Shown here piece by piece: positions 33,250-41,550 of a DNA stretch of 64,000 bases. Position 1 is the first letter of the stretch. Every line of letters begins with the position of its first letter. The notes below the pieces were generated by a model. The model saw only the letters and a program-made list of their open reading frames with translations. It was not told where the DNA came from and made no database searches. Position numbers and translations under genes: made by a program. This DNA is from Blastococcus sp. TF02-09 (GTDB lineage Bacteria > Actinomycetota > Actinomycetes > Mycobacteriales > Geodermatophilaceae), in contig NZ_QOHH01000008.1 in NCBI RefSeq assembly GCF_003319105.1, positions 166,903 through 230,902 of the forward strand. The letters run 5' to 3'.

Positions 33250-34176
33250 TCAGCCGACCTCGCCGGCCGGGGGCACCCGGTCCAGGACCGCCCGGACGTC
33301 GTCGTCGCCGGGCAGCGCGCCCCGGGCTCCCACGCCGGTCGTCGAGAGCGCGGCGGCCGCCACCGCGTAGCGGACCGCGCCGGCCAGGTCTTCCCCGCGG
33401 GCGAGGCCCTGCGCCAGCGCGCCGGTGAAGCAGTCGCCGGCGCCGGTGGTGTCGACGGCATCCACGGCGAGCGCTCCCTGCAGCAGCGCCGGACCGCCGT
33501 CGGCGGGGACGACCAGCGCCCCGCGCGCGCCGAGCGTCACCACGACCGACCGCACGCCCAGGCCCCGCGCCAGGCCGGCCAGCTCGGCCGGCGTCCGCTC
33601 ACCCGGCGCCGCGCCGGCGAGCTGCACCAGCTCGTGCTCGTTGGGCACCAGCACGTCGACGCGCCTGAGCAGCCCGTCGGGCAGGGCCTGCGGCGGTGCC
33701 GGGGTCAGGACCACGGTGCCCGTGGCGGCCGTGGCGGCGGCCAGCACCGTCTCCGTCGGCACCTCGAGCTGGAGCAGCAGCACCTCGGCGCGGTGCACGG
33801 GTTCGACGTCGACGTCGTCGGGGGTGAGCGCCTCGTTCGCCCCGGGGACGACGACGATCAGGTTCTCGCCGCTGTCGTCCTCGACCGGGATGGTGGCCGA
33901 GCCCGTGGGCAGGCCGGGGGTGCGGTGCACCCGGCTGACGTTGACCCGGGAGCCCGCGAGCGCGGCCAGCTGCCGGTCGCCGGGAGCGTCCTCGCCGACC
34001 CGGCCGACCATGTGCACGCCGGGTCCGAGCAGCCCCGCGGCGGCGGCCTGGTTCGCGCCCTTCCCGCCGGGCGCACGGGTGACCGAGCGGCCGACCACGG
34101 TCTCGCCGCGGCCGGGCAGCCGGTCCACGGCGACCAGCACGTCCTCGTTGACGCTGCCGACGACGGTCACGGACAC
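33250..34176 (-). CDS. Ribokinase-family sugar kinase
   Basis: A 308-residue PfkB-family kinase. GTG 34176 is chosen because GGAG lies six bases before it; earlier in-frame GTG codons lack a site. The substrate motif GGKGANQA (about 37-44) and the anion-hole/base motif DTTGAGDCFTGAL (about 241-253) are intact. Such enzymes phosphorylate ribose or related nucleoside sugars. No ribose transporter is nearby. Confidence 0.88.
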   Translation of the reverse strand: MSVTVVGSVNEDVLVAVDRLPGRGETVVGRSVTRAPGGKGANQAAAAGLLGPGVHMVGRVGEDAPGDRQLAALAGSRVNVSRVHRTPGLPTGSATIPVEDDSGENLIVVVPGANEALTPDDVDVEPVHRAEVLLLQLEVPTETVLAAATAATGTVVLTPAPPQALPDGLLRRVDVLVPNEHELVQLAGAAPGERTPAELAGLARGLGVRSVVVTLGARGALVVPADGGPALLQGALAVDAVDTTGAGDCFTGALAQGLARGEDLAGAVRYAVAAAALSTTGVGARGALPGDDDVRAVLDRVPPAGEVG

Positions 34177-34238
34177 GGGGAGCTCCACGGGGACGGGTAG
34201 GTGGGCCTGCGATGGCCGCACCACCCAACCAGACGGCG

Positions 34239-34264
34239 GTTTCCGCGCTCCGGCCGAGCGGTAC
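34239..34264 (+). promoter_or_regulatory. SigB/SigF-like promoter before DUF3140 gene
   Basis: GTTT (then CC) and CGGTAC with 16 bases between, ending 46 bases before the ATG at 34310. The -10 departs from GGGTAT at two positions. Confidence 0.5.
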
Positions 34265-34309
34265 CGGAGGACCAGCACCTGACCTGCAGGAACCCCGAGC
34301 GGAGGACCG

Positions 34310-34651
34310 ATGGCGGACGAGGACACCGGGACGATCCGGCGCGAGTTCGGCGAGGCGGTGAACATGACGGCGTCGGAGCTGGAGACCTGGCTCGACAGCG
34401 AGGAGTCGCAGGCCGTCGGGCAGAAGGACGGCGACGGCGAGTCCACCGGGCACGCCTCCGGCCGCCGGATCGTGGAGCTGCTGCGCACGAAGAAGGACGA
34501 CCTCACCGACGACGACCTCGCGCACATGCGCACGGTCCACGGCTACGTGCAGCGGCATCTGGCGCAGGAACCGGCCAAGCAGGACGTCGAGACCTCCCGG
34601 TGGCGGTACTCCCTGATGAACTGGGGCCACGATCCGCTGAAGAAGGGGTAG
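34310..34651 (+). CDS. DUF3140 protein
   Basis: A 113-residue soluble protein matching DUF3140: IRREFGEAVNMTASELETWL, SEESQAVGQKDGDGESTGHA, SGRRIVELLRTKKDDLTDDD, then HMRTVHGYVQRHLAQ and WRYSLMNWGHDPLKK. The helical layout with basic residues suggests nucleic-acid or DNA-bound proteins, but no function is proven. A GGAGGACCG precedes the ATG and a SigB-like promoter lies upstream. Confidence 0.85.
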   Translation: MADEDTGTIRREFGEAVNMTASELETWLDSEESQAVGQKDGDGESTGHASGRRIVELLRTKKDDLTDDDLAHMRTVHGYVQRHLAQEPAKQDVETSRWRYSLMNWGHDPLKKG

Positions 34652-34656
34652 CCCCC

Positions 34657-35403
34657 GTGCCGTCGACGCCCCTCGCCCTCAACGACCCGGCCCAGTACGA
34701 CCAGCTGGCCGACCAGTGGTGGGAGGCGTCCGGCGGGTTCGCGGCCCTGCACTGGCTCGCGGCCTCGCGGGCCGAGCACCTCCCGCCCGCCGCCCCGGGG
34801 GAGGTGCTGGTCGACCTCGCCTGCGGGGGTGGGCTGATGGCGCCGCACGCGGCTCGTCTCGGGTACCGGCACGTCGGCGTCGACGTCGGCGAGGCGGGGC
34901 TGCGCGTGGCCCGGGCCCACGGGGTGCGCCCGGTGGTCGGCTCGGTGCTGGCGGTCCCGCTGGCCGACGGCTGCGCCGACGTCGTCGTGGCGGGGGAGAT
35001 CCTCGAGCACGTCGAGGACGACGTCGCCGTCCTCGCCGAGTGCGCGCGGCTGCTGCGCCCCGGCGGCACGCTGGTCGTCGACGCGCTGGCCGCCACCCGC
35101 ATCGGCCGGCTGCTCATGGTCACGATCGCGGAGCGGCTGCCCGGCGGGCCGCCCCGGGGCATCCACGACCCCGCGCTGTTCGTCGACCGCGCCCGCCTGC
35201 TCGCCGCCGCCGACGGGCTCGGCCTGGACCTGAGGCTAGTGGGGCTGCGGCCCTCGATGCGGGACGCCGTCCGCTGGGTCGTGGGCCGGCGCGCGGAGGT
35301 GCGGATGAAGCCGATCCGGTCCACGGCCGTGGTCTTCGCCGGCTACGGGCGGAAGCGGGAAGGCGACAACCGCCCGAGCACGCACGTACCGTCGGAGCCA
35401 TGA
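34657..35403 (+). CDS. SAM-dependent methyltransferase, UbiG-like
   Basis: A 248-residue class I methyltransferase with the opening of UbiG-type O-methyltransferases (DPAQYDQLADQWWEASGGFA), SAM motif I VDLACGGGL (52-60), VGVDVGEAGLRVARAHGV, motif AGEILEHVEDD and the late YGRKREGDN. GTG 34657 follows the DUF3140 stop by five bases. The gene leads straight into the type III polyketide synthase, so it probably methylates a hydroxyl of the polyketide product. Confidence 0.87.
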   Translation: MPSTPLALNDPAQYDQLADQWWEASGGFAALHWLAASRAEHLPPAAPGEVLVDLACGGGLMAPHAARLGYRHVGVDVGEAGLRVARAHGVRPVVGSVLAVPLADGCADVVVAGEILEHVEDDVAVLAECARLLRPGGTLVVDALAATRIGRLLMVTIAERLPGGPPRGIHDPALFVDRARLLAAADGLGLDLRLVGLRPSMRDAVRWVVGRRAEVRMKPIRSTAVVFAGYGRKREGDNRPSTHVPSEP

Positions 35404-35438
35404 CTTCGAGCGTGCGCGTCGCGGAGCGGCGCCCGTGA
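35400..35438 (+). CDS. Possible 12-codon minigene bridging methyltransferase and PKS
   Basis: An ATG overlaps the methyltransferase stop (ATGA) and the frame ends in a TGA overlapping the PKS start (GTGA), encoding MTSSVRVAERRP. The exact tiling would let ribosomes pass from one gene to the next by stop-start coupling. It may be chance. Confidence 0.3.
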   Translation: MTSSVRVAERRP

Positions 35439-36463
35439 CCGCGGCGGTCGTCACCGGGGCCGGTTCGGCCCTGCCGGCCGCGCTGGACCAGCAGGCGGCC
35501 TGGGAGGGCTTCTTCGCCGCCCACTACGCCGACGTCCGCGCTGCCGAGCGGATCTTCCTCGGCGCCGGCGTCAGCCGCCGCCACGCGGTGGCCAACCCCG
35601 TCGACGAGGACCTCAGCGCATGGGGCACCGGCGCCCGCATGGCGCGCTACGTCCAGGAGGCCATGCCGCTCGGCAAGCAGGCCGTCGCCGGGGCGCTGGA
35701 CGCCGCCGGGCTCGCGCCGGGGGACGTCGGCCTCTTCGCCGTCGCCACCTGCACCGGGTACGCCACCCCGGGCCTGGACATCCGGCTGGCCAGCGACCTG
35801 GGCATGCCGGCCGGCCTGCAGCGGCTGCTGATCGGCCACATGGGCTGCTACGCCGCGATCCCCGGCCTGGCCGCGGTGGGCGACTTCGTGGCGGCACGCT
35901 CCCGTCCCGCGGTGCTGCTGTGCTGCGAGCTGACCAGCCTGCACGTGCAGCCGGCGCAGCGGGACCTCGAGCAGGTGGTCGCCCACGCCCTGTTCTCCGA
36001 CGCGGCGGCCGCCGTCGTCGTCGAGCCCGGCGCGGGCCGTGGCCGCCGGCTGGCCGGCGTCGTCGCCCGCACCGACGCCTCCACCGCGGACCTCATGACG
36101 TGGGACGTCACCGACCTCGGCTTCCGCATGGGCCTGTCCCCGCGGGTGCCCGGGGTGCTGTCCAAGCACGTGGGCGACGTGGTGGACGAGCTGCTGGCCG
36201 GCGCCGGCCTGCGGGTGGAGGACGTCGCGGGCTGGGCGGTGCACCCCGGTGGACCGCGGATCATCGACGTCGTCCGGGACGAGCTGGGCCTGGCCGAGGA
36301 GCAGGTGGCGGCCTCCCGCCGGGTGCTGTCCGAGCACGGCAACTGCTCCTCGGCCACCGTGCTGCTGGTCCTGCAGGAGATGGCCGACGTCGACGGGCCG
36401 GTGGTCGCCATGGCGTTCGGTCCCGGCCTCACCCTGTACGCGGCCCTGCTGCTCCCCGTCTGA
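35435..36463 (+). CDS. Type III polyketide synthase
   Basis: A 342-residue chalcone-synthase-fold enzyme. The catalytic triad is present: Cys138 in GHMGCYAAIPG, His270 in VHPGGPRI and Asn303 in EHGNCSSAT. Such enzymes load an acyl-CoA starter and extend it with malonyl-CoA to pyrones, resorcinols or related small phenolics. The methyltransferase upstream suggests a methylated product. Start GTG 35435. Product identity cannot be read from the sequence. Confidence 0.9.
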   Translation: MTAAVVTGAGSALPAALDQQAAWEGFFAAHYADVRAAERIFLGAGVSRRHAVANPVDEDLSAWGTGARMARYVQEAMPLGKQAVAGALDAAGLAPGDVGLFAVATCTGYATPGLDIRLASDLGMPAGLQRLLIGHMGCYAAIPGLAAVGDFVAARSRPAVLLCCELTSLHVQPAQRDLEQVVAHALFSDAAAAVVVEPGAGRGRRLAGVVARTDASTADLMTWDVTDLGFRMGLSPRVPGVLSKHVGDVVDELLAGAGLRVEDVAGWAVHPGGPRIIDVVRDELGLAEEQVAASRRVLSEHGNCSSATVLLVLQEMADVDGPVVAMAFGPGLTLYAALLLPV

Positions 36464-36532
36464 GCCCGCTCCGCTCCTCTCGCAGGAGCCGAGCGGTGAC
36501 CCTGGCGGCCTGCGGGGGCTACCGTGTGTGCC

Positions 36533-37189
36533 GTGGATCACGTCGGGCCGGCGGTGCGGGTGTTCCTCGTGGACGACCACGAGGTGGTCCGCCGGGGCGT
36601 GGCCGAGGTGCTCGAGGACGATCCGGGGCTGATGGTGGCCGGCGAGGCGGGCTCCGTGGCCGAGGCACTGGCCCGGGTGCCCGCGGTCCGGCCCGACGTC
36701 GTCGTCCTCGACATGCGGTTGCCCGACGGGAGCGGCGCGGACCTCTGCCGGTCCCTGCGCCGGCGGCTCCCCGGCCTGCCGTGCCTGGTGCTGACCAGCT
36801 ACTCCGAACCCGAGGCGCGCGAGGCGGCGATCCGGGCCGGGGCGACCGGCTTCCTGCTCAAGCAGGTGCGCGGCCCGGCCCTGGTGTCCGCCGTCCACAC
36901 CGTGGCCTCCGGTGGCACGTTGCTGGAGGAGCTCCCCGGCCCGCCGCCCCGCCCCCGTCCGGCCGCACCCGCCGGCGGGGACCGGCTGGAGCTGCTCACC
37001 GACCAGGAGCGCATCGTGCTGCGGCTCATCGGCGAGGGGCTGACCAACCGGCAGATCGGCGACCGCATGGGGCTGGCCGAGAAGACGGTGAAGAACTACA
37101 CGAGCCACCTGCTGGCCAAGCTGGGGCTCGAGCGGCGGACGCAGGCGGCGATCCTGGCCACCCAGCTCCGCGAGACGGCCGGCGGCTGA
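36533..37189 (+). CDS. LuxR-family response regulator, DevR/DosR-like
   Basis: A 218-residue NarL-type regulator. The receiver has the acidic pair in FLVDDHEVVRRG (14-15), the phosphoacceptor Asp60 in VLDMRLPDG, LTSYSE and the conserved Lys in LLKQVR. The output HTH (LTDQERIVLRLIGEGLTNRQ, DRMGLAEKTVKNYTSHLLAK) is very close to mycobacterial DevR. It is tail to tail with the DevS-like kinase, three bases between stops. Start GTG 36533 is chosen over 36524 by homology at the N-terminus. Confidence 0.85.
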   Translation: MDHVGPAVRVFLVDDHEVVRRGVAEVLEDDPGLMVAGEAGSVAEALARVPAVRPDVVVLDMRLPDGSGADLCRSLRRRLPGLPCLVLTSYSEPEAREAAIRAGATGFLLKQVRGPALVSAVHTVASGGTLLEELPGPPPRPRPAAPAGGDRLELLTDQERIVLRLIGEGLTNRQIGDRMGLAEKTVKNYTSHLLAKLGLERRTQAAILATQLRETAGG

Positions 37190-37192
37190 CGC

Positions 37193-38824
37193 TCAGCGCG
37201 CCAGCGGCACCCACCACTCGACCTGGGTGCCCGACGGCCCGCCCGTGGCGCCGAGCCGCCCGCCCCGGCGTTCGGCGCGGTCGGCCAGGTTCGCCAGCCC
37301 GCTCCGCACGGTGATCGAGGGCAGCCCGCAGCCGTCGTCGGTCACCTGCACGCGCACCCGGTCACTGACGGTCACGGTGACGGTGACCCGCTCGGCACGG
37401 GCGTGCCGGACCACGTTGGTCATCAGCTCGCGCACCGTGGCGACGACGTCGGGCACGAGCGCGGCCGGGAGCTCCTCCACCTCGCCGTGCACCCGCAGGT
37501 CCGGACGCAGGCCGTGCCCGTCCACCACGGAGCGGACCACCTCGACCAGCCGGTGGCGCACGCCCTCGGGCGAGGCGTCCTGGTGCTGCAGCTCGAAGAT
37601 CGACGTCCGGATGCGGGAGATCGTGCCGTCGAGCTCGTCCACCCGCTCGGCCAGGCGCCGGGCCAGGTCCGGCGTCTCGGCCTCCACGGACCGGCCGATC
37701 CGGTCCAGCGCCAGCGCGGTGGCGAAGATCCGCTGGACGACGTGGTCGTGCAGGTCGCGGGCGATGCGATCGCGGTCGGCCTGCACCTGCAGCCGGCGCT
37801 CGCGCTCCTGGCTGCGCACCAGCTCCAGCGCCACCGTCGCCTGGGCGGCGAAGGCCCCGGCCAGGTCGAGGAGCTCGGGCTCGAAGGGCTCCAGGTCGCG
37901 CCGCCGCATCACCACCAGCGTGCCGAGGGCGGGAGGCCCGCCCAGCGGGATCAGCACGGCCGGGCCGTACGCATGGGAGAACAGCGCGGCGAGCTCGGGG
38001 GCCCCGGCGGCCAGCCGCTCGAACTCGACGTCGGTCACGAGTCGCGGGGTTCCGGACTGCTGCACCTCGCGCAGCACCTCGTCGTCCACGCGCACGTGCA
38101 CGCCCTCGGCGTCGGGGCCGTTGGGGCCGACGGCCGCCATGACGCGCAGCGCACCGTCGCTCCCCGGGACCGGGGTCAGGACCCCGCCGGCCTGCGCCCC
38201 GGAGAGGGCGGCGACCCGGGCCGCGGCACTGCGCAGCACCTCGCCGGGGTCGGCGCCGCTCAGGAGCGCGGTGGAGACGTCCAGCCCCGCCTGCGCCCAG
38301 GCCCGCCGCTCGGCCCGCTCCAGCAGCCGGGCGTTCTCGATGGCCAGCCCCGCCACGGCGGCCAGCGCCTGGGTCACCTCGACGTCGGCGTCGGTGAACG
38401 GCCGACCGCCCTGCTTCTCGGTCAGGTAGAGGTTGCCGAAGACGGCGTCACCGACGCGGACGGGCACGCCCAGGAAGGACCGCATCGGCGGGTGGCCCTC
38501 CGGGAAGCCCCGGAAGGCGGGGTGGTCGGCGAGGTCGGCCAGGCGGAGGGCGACCGGCTCGGCCACCAGCAACCCGAGCAGGCCCTGCCCCGTGGGCGGG
38601 GTGCCGATGCCGCGGCGATCGTCCTCCTCCATCCCCTCGATGACGAAGCGGTCCAGCCGGCGGCCGTCGGGGCTCAGGACGCCCAGCGCGCCGAAGCTCG
38701 CCTCGACGTGCAGGACGGCCGCGTGCAGCACCTCGCGCAGGGTGGCCTCGAGGTGGCTGCCGGAGGCGGCGGCCAGGACGGCCGCAGCCAGCTCCGGTGC
38801 GCTGCGGGGGGTGGCACCCGTCAT
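37193..38824 (-). CDS. DevS/DosT-like GAF sensor histidine kinase
   Basis: A 543-residue kinase with two GAF domains (about 22-170 and 190-340) and a HisKA_3/HATPase core. GAF-A keeps the mycobacterial heme-ligand His as His111 in EGHPPMRSFLGVP and the distal-side Tyr133 in GNLYLTEK, so heme binding and gas or redox sensing are likely. Phosphoacceptor His lies in IARDLHDHVVQRIF; the ATP-binding part has ELMTNVVRHARAE and DDGCGLP. Its partner is the convergent response regulator. Confidence 0.87.
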   Translation of the reverse strand: MTGATPRSAPELAAAVLAAASGSHLEATLREVLHAAVLHVEASFGALGVLSPDGRRLDRFVIEGMEEDDRRGIGTPPTGQGLLGLLVAEPVALRLADLADHPAFRGFPEGHPPMRSFLGVPVRVGDAVFGNLYLTEKQGGRPFTDADVEVTQALAAVAGLAIENARLLERAERRAWAQAGLDVSTALLSGADPGEVLRSAAARVAALSGAQAGGVLTPVPGSDGALRVMAAVGPNGPDAEGVHVRVDDEVLREVQQSGTPRLVTDVEFERLAAGAPELAALFSHAYGPAVLIPLGGPPALGTLVVMRRRDLEPFEPELLDLAGAFAAQATVALELVRSQERERRLQVQADRDRIARDLHDHVVQRIFATALALDRIGRSVEAETPDLARRLAERVDELDGTISRIRTSIFELQHQDASPEGVRHRLVEVVRSVVDGHGLRPDLRVHGEVEELPAALVPDVVATVRELMTNVVRHARAERVTVTVTVSDRVRVQVTDDGCGLPSITVRSGLANLADRAERRGGRLGATGGPSGTQVEWWVPLAR

Positions 38825-38905
38825 CGGCCCACCACCCCGTCGGGCGGGGTCACGGCCCGACGGTAGGTGGACCCGCCGACGGCGGGAAGGGGTTGCCGCG
38901 CCAGG

Positions 38906-39376
38906 TCATGCCCCCCGCGCGACGGCACGGCGCAGCGGTTGTCGCGCGACCACGGGGCGGAGCAGCCGCTTGCCCCCGGCGCCCACCATCACCAGGTCCG
39001 AACCATGCATCGCCGCGTCCAGCGCGTCGAAGACCGAGCGCTCGAGGACGGCGGTGCGGGCCCGCCCGCAGAAGCCGGTCTCGGCGATGGCGCGCAGGAC
39101 CAGCGCCTCGAGGTGGTCCCGGATCACCTCCTGCGTACGCCGGGACACCCGGGTCACGCTCGACAGGGGATCGCCGTCGGCGCCGTCGAGGATGCTGACG
39201 GCGACCACCGTGGCCTCGCGCCGGGCGGCCTCGCGGAAGGCCCAGACGAGCGCGTGGTGCGACTCGGCGGACCCGTCCACCTCCACGAGCACCCACGGGG
39301 TGCGGCGTCGGGACATCGGTGCCACCTCGGGGCGTCCGTCGTCGGCCTGGGATGCGTAGAAAGCGGGCCGGCTCAT
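38906..39376 (-). CDS. Universal stress protein
   Basis: A 156-residue UspA-domain protein from ATG 39376. It shows TPWVLVEVDGSAESHHALVW at the first strand, AVSILDGADGD, and the ATP-loop-like DLVMVGAGGKRLLRPVVARQ (the usual G-2x-G-9x-G(S/T) is only partly kept). USP genes are typical DevR/DosR targets and this one lies 80 bases upstream of devS on the same strand. A DevR-box-like dyad lies 37 bases before the ATG. Confidence 0.83.
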   Translation of the reverse strand: MSRPAFYASQADDGRPEVAPMSRRRTPWVLVEVDGSAESHHALVWAFREAARREATVVAVSILDGADGDPLSSVTRVSRRTQEVIRDHLEALVLRAIAETGFCGRARTAVLERSVFDALDAAMHGSDLVMVGAGGKRLLRPVVARQPLRRAVARGA

Positions 39377-39412
39377 GCAGCCGATCGTCACCCGGTGGAC
39401 AGCTCTTCCCCA

Positions 39413-39426
39413 GGGCCCAAGGGCCC
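39413..39426. promoter_or_regulatory. GGGCCC-AA-GGGCCC dyad, DevR-box-like
   Basis: A 14-base palindrome with the 6-2-6 layout of the DevR/DosR box (GGGACT, WW, AGTCCC), keeping GGG.C. and .G.CCC. It lies 37 bases upstream of the USP start. High GC makes a chance match possible. Confidence 0.4.
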
Positions 39427-39519
39427 ACGGCCGCCCGTTCCCGCGCGTGGCGTGATGTGACGTGTGCCATCCGTAGCGGCGGCTGCGCTCTCCGCGGGAG
39501 GCCGCGCGAGGGCGCCTGG

Positions 39520-39593
39520 TGGAGCGGGTGACGAGAATCGAACTCGCACTGTCAGCTTGGGAAGCTGATGTTCTACCATTGAACTACACCCGC
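39520..39593 (-). tRNA. tRNA-Gly (anticodon CCC)
   Basis: Read on the minus strand: acceptor GCGGGTG pairs with CACCCGC, D arm TAGTTCAATGGTAGAAC, anticodon loop TTCCCAA with CCC in the middle, T arm GAGTTCGATTC, discriminator T and an encoded CCA. All arms fold. It reads GGG codons. Confidence 0.95.
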
Positions 39594-39702
39594 GTACCGC
39601 TCTGACCAGCACTTTCGTGCTGGCGCCCCGTCGTGGTGACGGTCGAGCGGTCGCGCTGAGAGTACACGGCGGCCAGCCCGATCGCGCCGGTGGCTCGTCG
39701 CG

Positions 39703-40656
39703 TCAGCGGCGCATCTCGGCGAGGAATCCGATCGCCTCCGAGCGGAGCCGCTCGGCCATCTGCGACAGCCCGGTCACGTCGGAGCCGTCCACGCCCAGGG
39801 ACGCCGATCCGTCGACCGCCGCGGCGATCCCGTCGACCAGCCGGTTCATGTCGCCGACCGTCGTCCCCACCTCGGCCATGACCGCGGCGACGTCCTCGGA
39901 CACCTGACGGATCTGCTCCACCTGCGCGGTGACGCGCTCGGTCGCCCGGCCGGTCTGGTCGGCGAGGTCCTTGACCTCGGAGGCGACGACGGCGAAGCCC
40001 TTGCCCGCTTCCCCCGCGCGAGCCGCCTCGATGGTGGCGTTGAGCGCCAGGAGCCGCGTCTGGGCGGCGACCGAGTCGATCAGCGCGATGATGTCCTTGA
40101 TCTCGGCCGACGAACGGGTCAGCGAGGAGATCGTCTCCCGGGCGGTGCCGACCTCGGAGCTCGCGGCCGATGCCGCCTGGGTCAACCCGGACGCCGACGC
40201 GCTCACCTCCGTCGCCGCCGTCGCCACCTGCTCGGACATGGCCAGCACGACCGACTCGAACTCGTCGGCCAGCCGCAGCCGCGAGGTCTGCGCCTCGGTG
40301 ACGCGGCCGGCGGTCTCCTGCATCGCGCTGCGTGCCACATTGATGTCGGTGGCGCCCCTCCGGAACGCTCCGCGCAGCCCGGTGAGGAGCAGCCGCCGGT
40401 GGAAGCGGCCCTCGGCCGCGGTGGTCAGCGCGGCCGAGGACTCGCGCACGAAGGCGTCGGAGACGTCCAGCACCCGGTTGACGCCGTCGTTCAGCGCGGC
40501 CAGCTCCGGAATGCCGGCGGCCGGGGCGTTGCTGCGGGCCTCGAGATCGCCGGCGGCGGCGGCCTCACAGGTACGGGTCAGCTGCTGCACGAAGGCTCGG
40601 TAGACCGCCAGCTCCTCGGCGTCCGTGCGGGCGGCGACGCGGCTGCGCAGGCCCAT
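39703..40656 (-). CDS. Soluble methyl-accepting chemotaxis protein
   Basis: A 317-residue cytoplasmic chemoreceptor with no membrane segment. After a HAMP-like N-terminal helical region (about 1-75), the signalling domain carries the highly conserved hairpin [22 protein letters not shown] followed by [19 protein letters not shown]. It starts one base after the stop of the PAS gene, so the sensor and signalling halves of an Aer-like receptor appear as two coupled proteins. No che genes are in the window. Confidence 0.87.
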   Translation of the reverse strand: MGLRSRVAARTDAEELAVYRAFVQQLTRTCEAAAAGDLEARSNAPAAGIPELAALNDGVNRVLDVSDAFVRESSAALTTAAEGRFHRRLLLTGLRGAFRRGATDINVARSAMQETAGRVTEAQTSRLRLADEFESVVLAMSEQVATAATEVSASASGLTQAASAASSEVGTARETISSLTRSSAEIKDIIALIDSVAAQTRLLALNATIEAARAGEAGKGFAVVASEVKDLADQTGRATERVTAQVEQIRQVSEDVAAVMAEVGTTVGDMNRLVDGIAAAVDGSASLGVDGSDVTGLSQMAERLRSEAIGFLAEMRR

Positions 40657-40657
40657 C

Positions 40658-41227
40658 TCAGCTCTCCTCGTCGTTGATGATCGACCAGACGAAGTCGTCG
40701 TAGGTCTGCTGCCGGTCGACCAGCGTCTCGGTGAGCACGCGCGTGGATGCCTCCACCGCGGCTCTGGCCGTCGGCTGCCGGCGCTCCTCGGCCACCAGCG
40801 CCCGGTAGAGCGGCTGCACGCGCGCGACGGCGGAGGGAGCCGGCCGCCGGCGGTTGGAGTGGTAGCCCACGACCGCGCCGTTCGCGCCGTAGGACGGCGT
40901 CACGTGTGCCAGCACCCAGTAGTGCGCTCCGTCGGCGGCCAGGTTGTCGATGTAAGCGAACACCTCCTGGCGGGCGGCCAGGGTGTCCCACAGCAGCTTG
41001 AAGACGGCGCGGGGCATCTCGGGGTGGCGGATGAGGTTGTGCGGCTGCCCGAGCACCTCGTCGGCGTCGTAGCCGCTCACCCGCAGGAAGACGTCGTTGG
41101 CGTAGCTGATCACCCCCCGCGGATCGGTCTTGGAGACGATCAGCTCGTCGGGGGCGAAGGTCCGCTCCACACCGGTCGGCCGCGGGGCGGGACGGGAGCC
41201 GCGGGGTGCCGGCCGGATGTCGAGCAC
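40658..41227 (-). CDS. PAS sensor protein, Aer-like
   Basis: A 189-residue protein from GTG 41227 (GAGGAGG eight bases upstream). Its PAS domain has the aerotaxis-receptor signature: [45 protein letters not shown], and [12 protein letters not shown]. Aer PAS domains bind FAD. The C-terminal part is helical ([20 protein letters not shown]) and likely contacts the receptor encoded one base downstream. Confidence 0.85.
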   Translation of the reverse strand: MLDIRPAPRGSRPAPRPTGVERTFAPDELIVSKTDPRGVISYANDVFLRVSGYDADEVLGQPHNLIRHPEMPRAVFKLLWDTLAARQEVFAYIDNLAADGAHYWVLAHVTPSYGANGAVVGYHSNRRRPAPSAVARVQPLYRALVAEERRQPTARAAVEASTRVLTETLVDRQQTYDDFVWSIINDEES

Positions 41228-41550
41228 GCAGTTCCTCCTCGGGACGACGACGGATCCGCGGGAGTCATCGGCAGCCGACGGGATCCCCGGCACCGGACGA
41301 CGACGTGGTGCGGGCGACACCGTCACAGCGCACTCACACGACGTGTCATGTCGCCCGTCACGTCCGGCGCCCCGGCCGCGGGTGACGGAGTAGTGGCCCC
41401 TCCGTACGCCCGCGTCCCGGCCCGTCCGGAAGCAGCCGGCACCCCGAAGGGCGCCGGCAGGCGTCATCGGGCTCGCAACGGCGCGTGTGCCCGCGGGCTC
41501 GAGGAGGTTCACCCGGGGGAGGGGGAGGGCGGTTCCCTAGACTCCGCGCC
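41228..41550. other. Divergent gap between PAS gene and dcd
   Basis: About 320 bases with promoters for both sides but no gene. The only clear structure is ACACG-A-CGTGT at 41336-41346, a perfect 5-1-5 dyad in the lower-GC part, which could be an operator. A purine-rich GGGGGAGGG run (41515-41530) precedes dcd. Confidence 0.5.

Noticed and set aside
39594..39702. tRNA-associated integration site
   Set aside because: No integrase gene or duplicated tRNA end is visible next to tRNA-Gly, and flanking genes look native.
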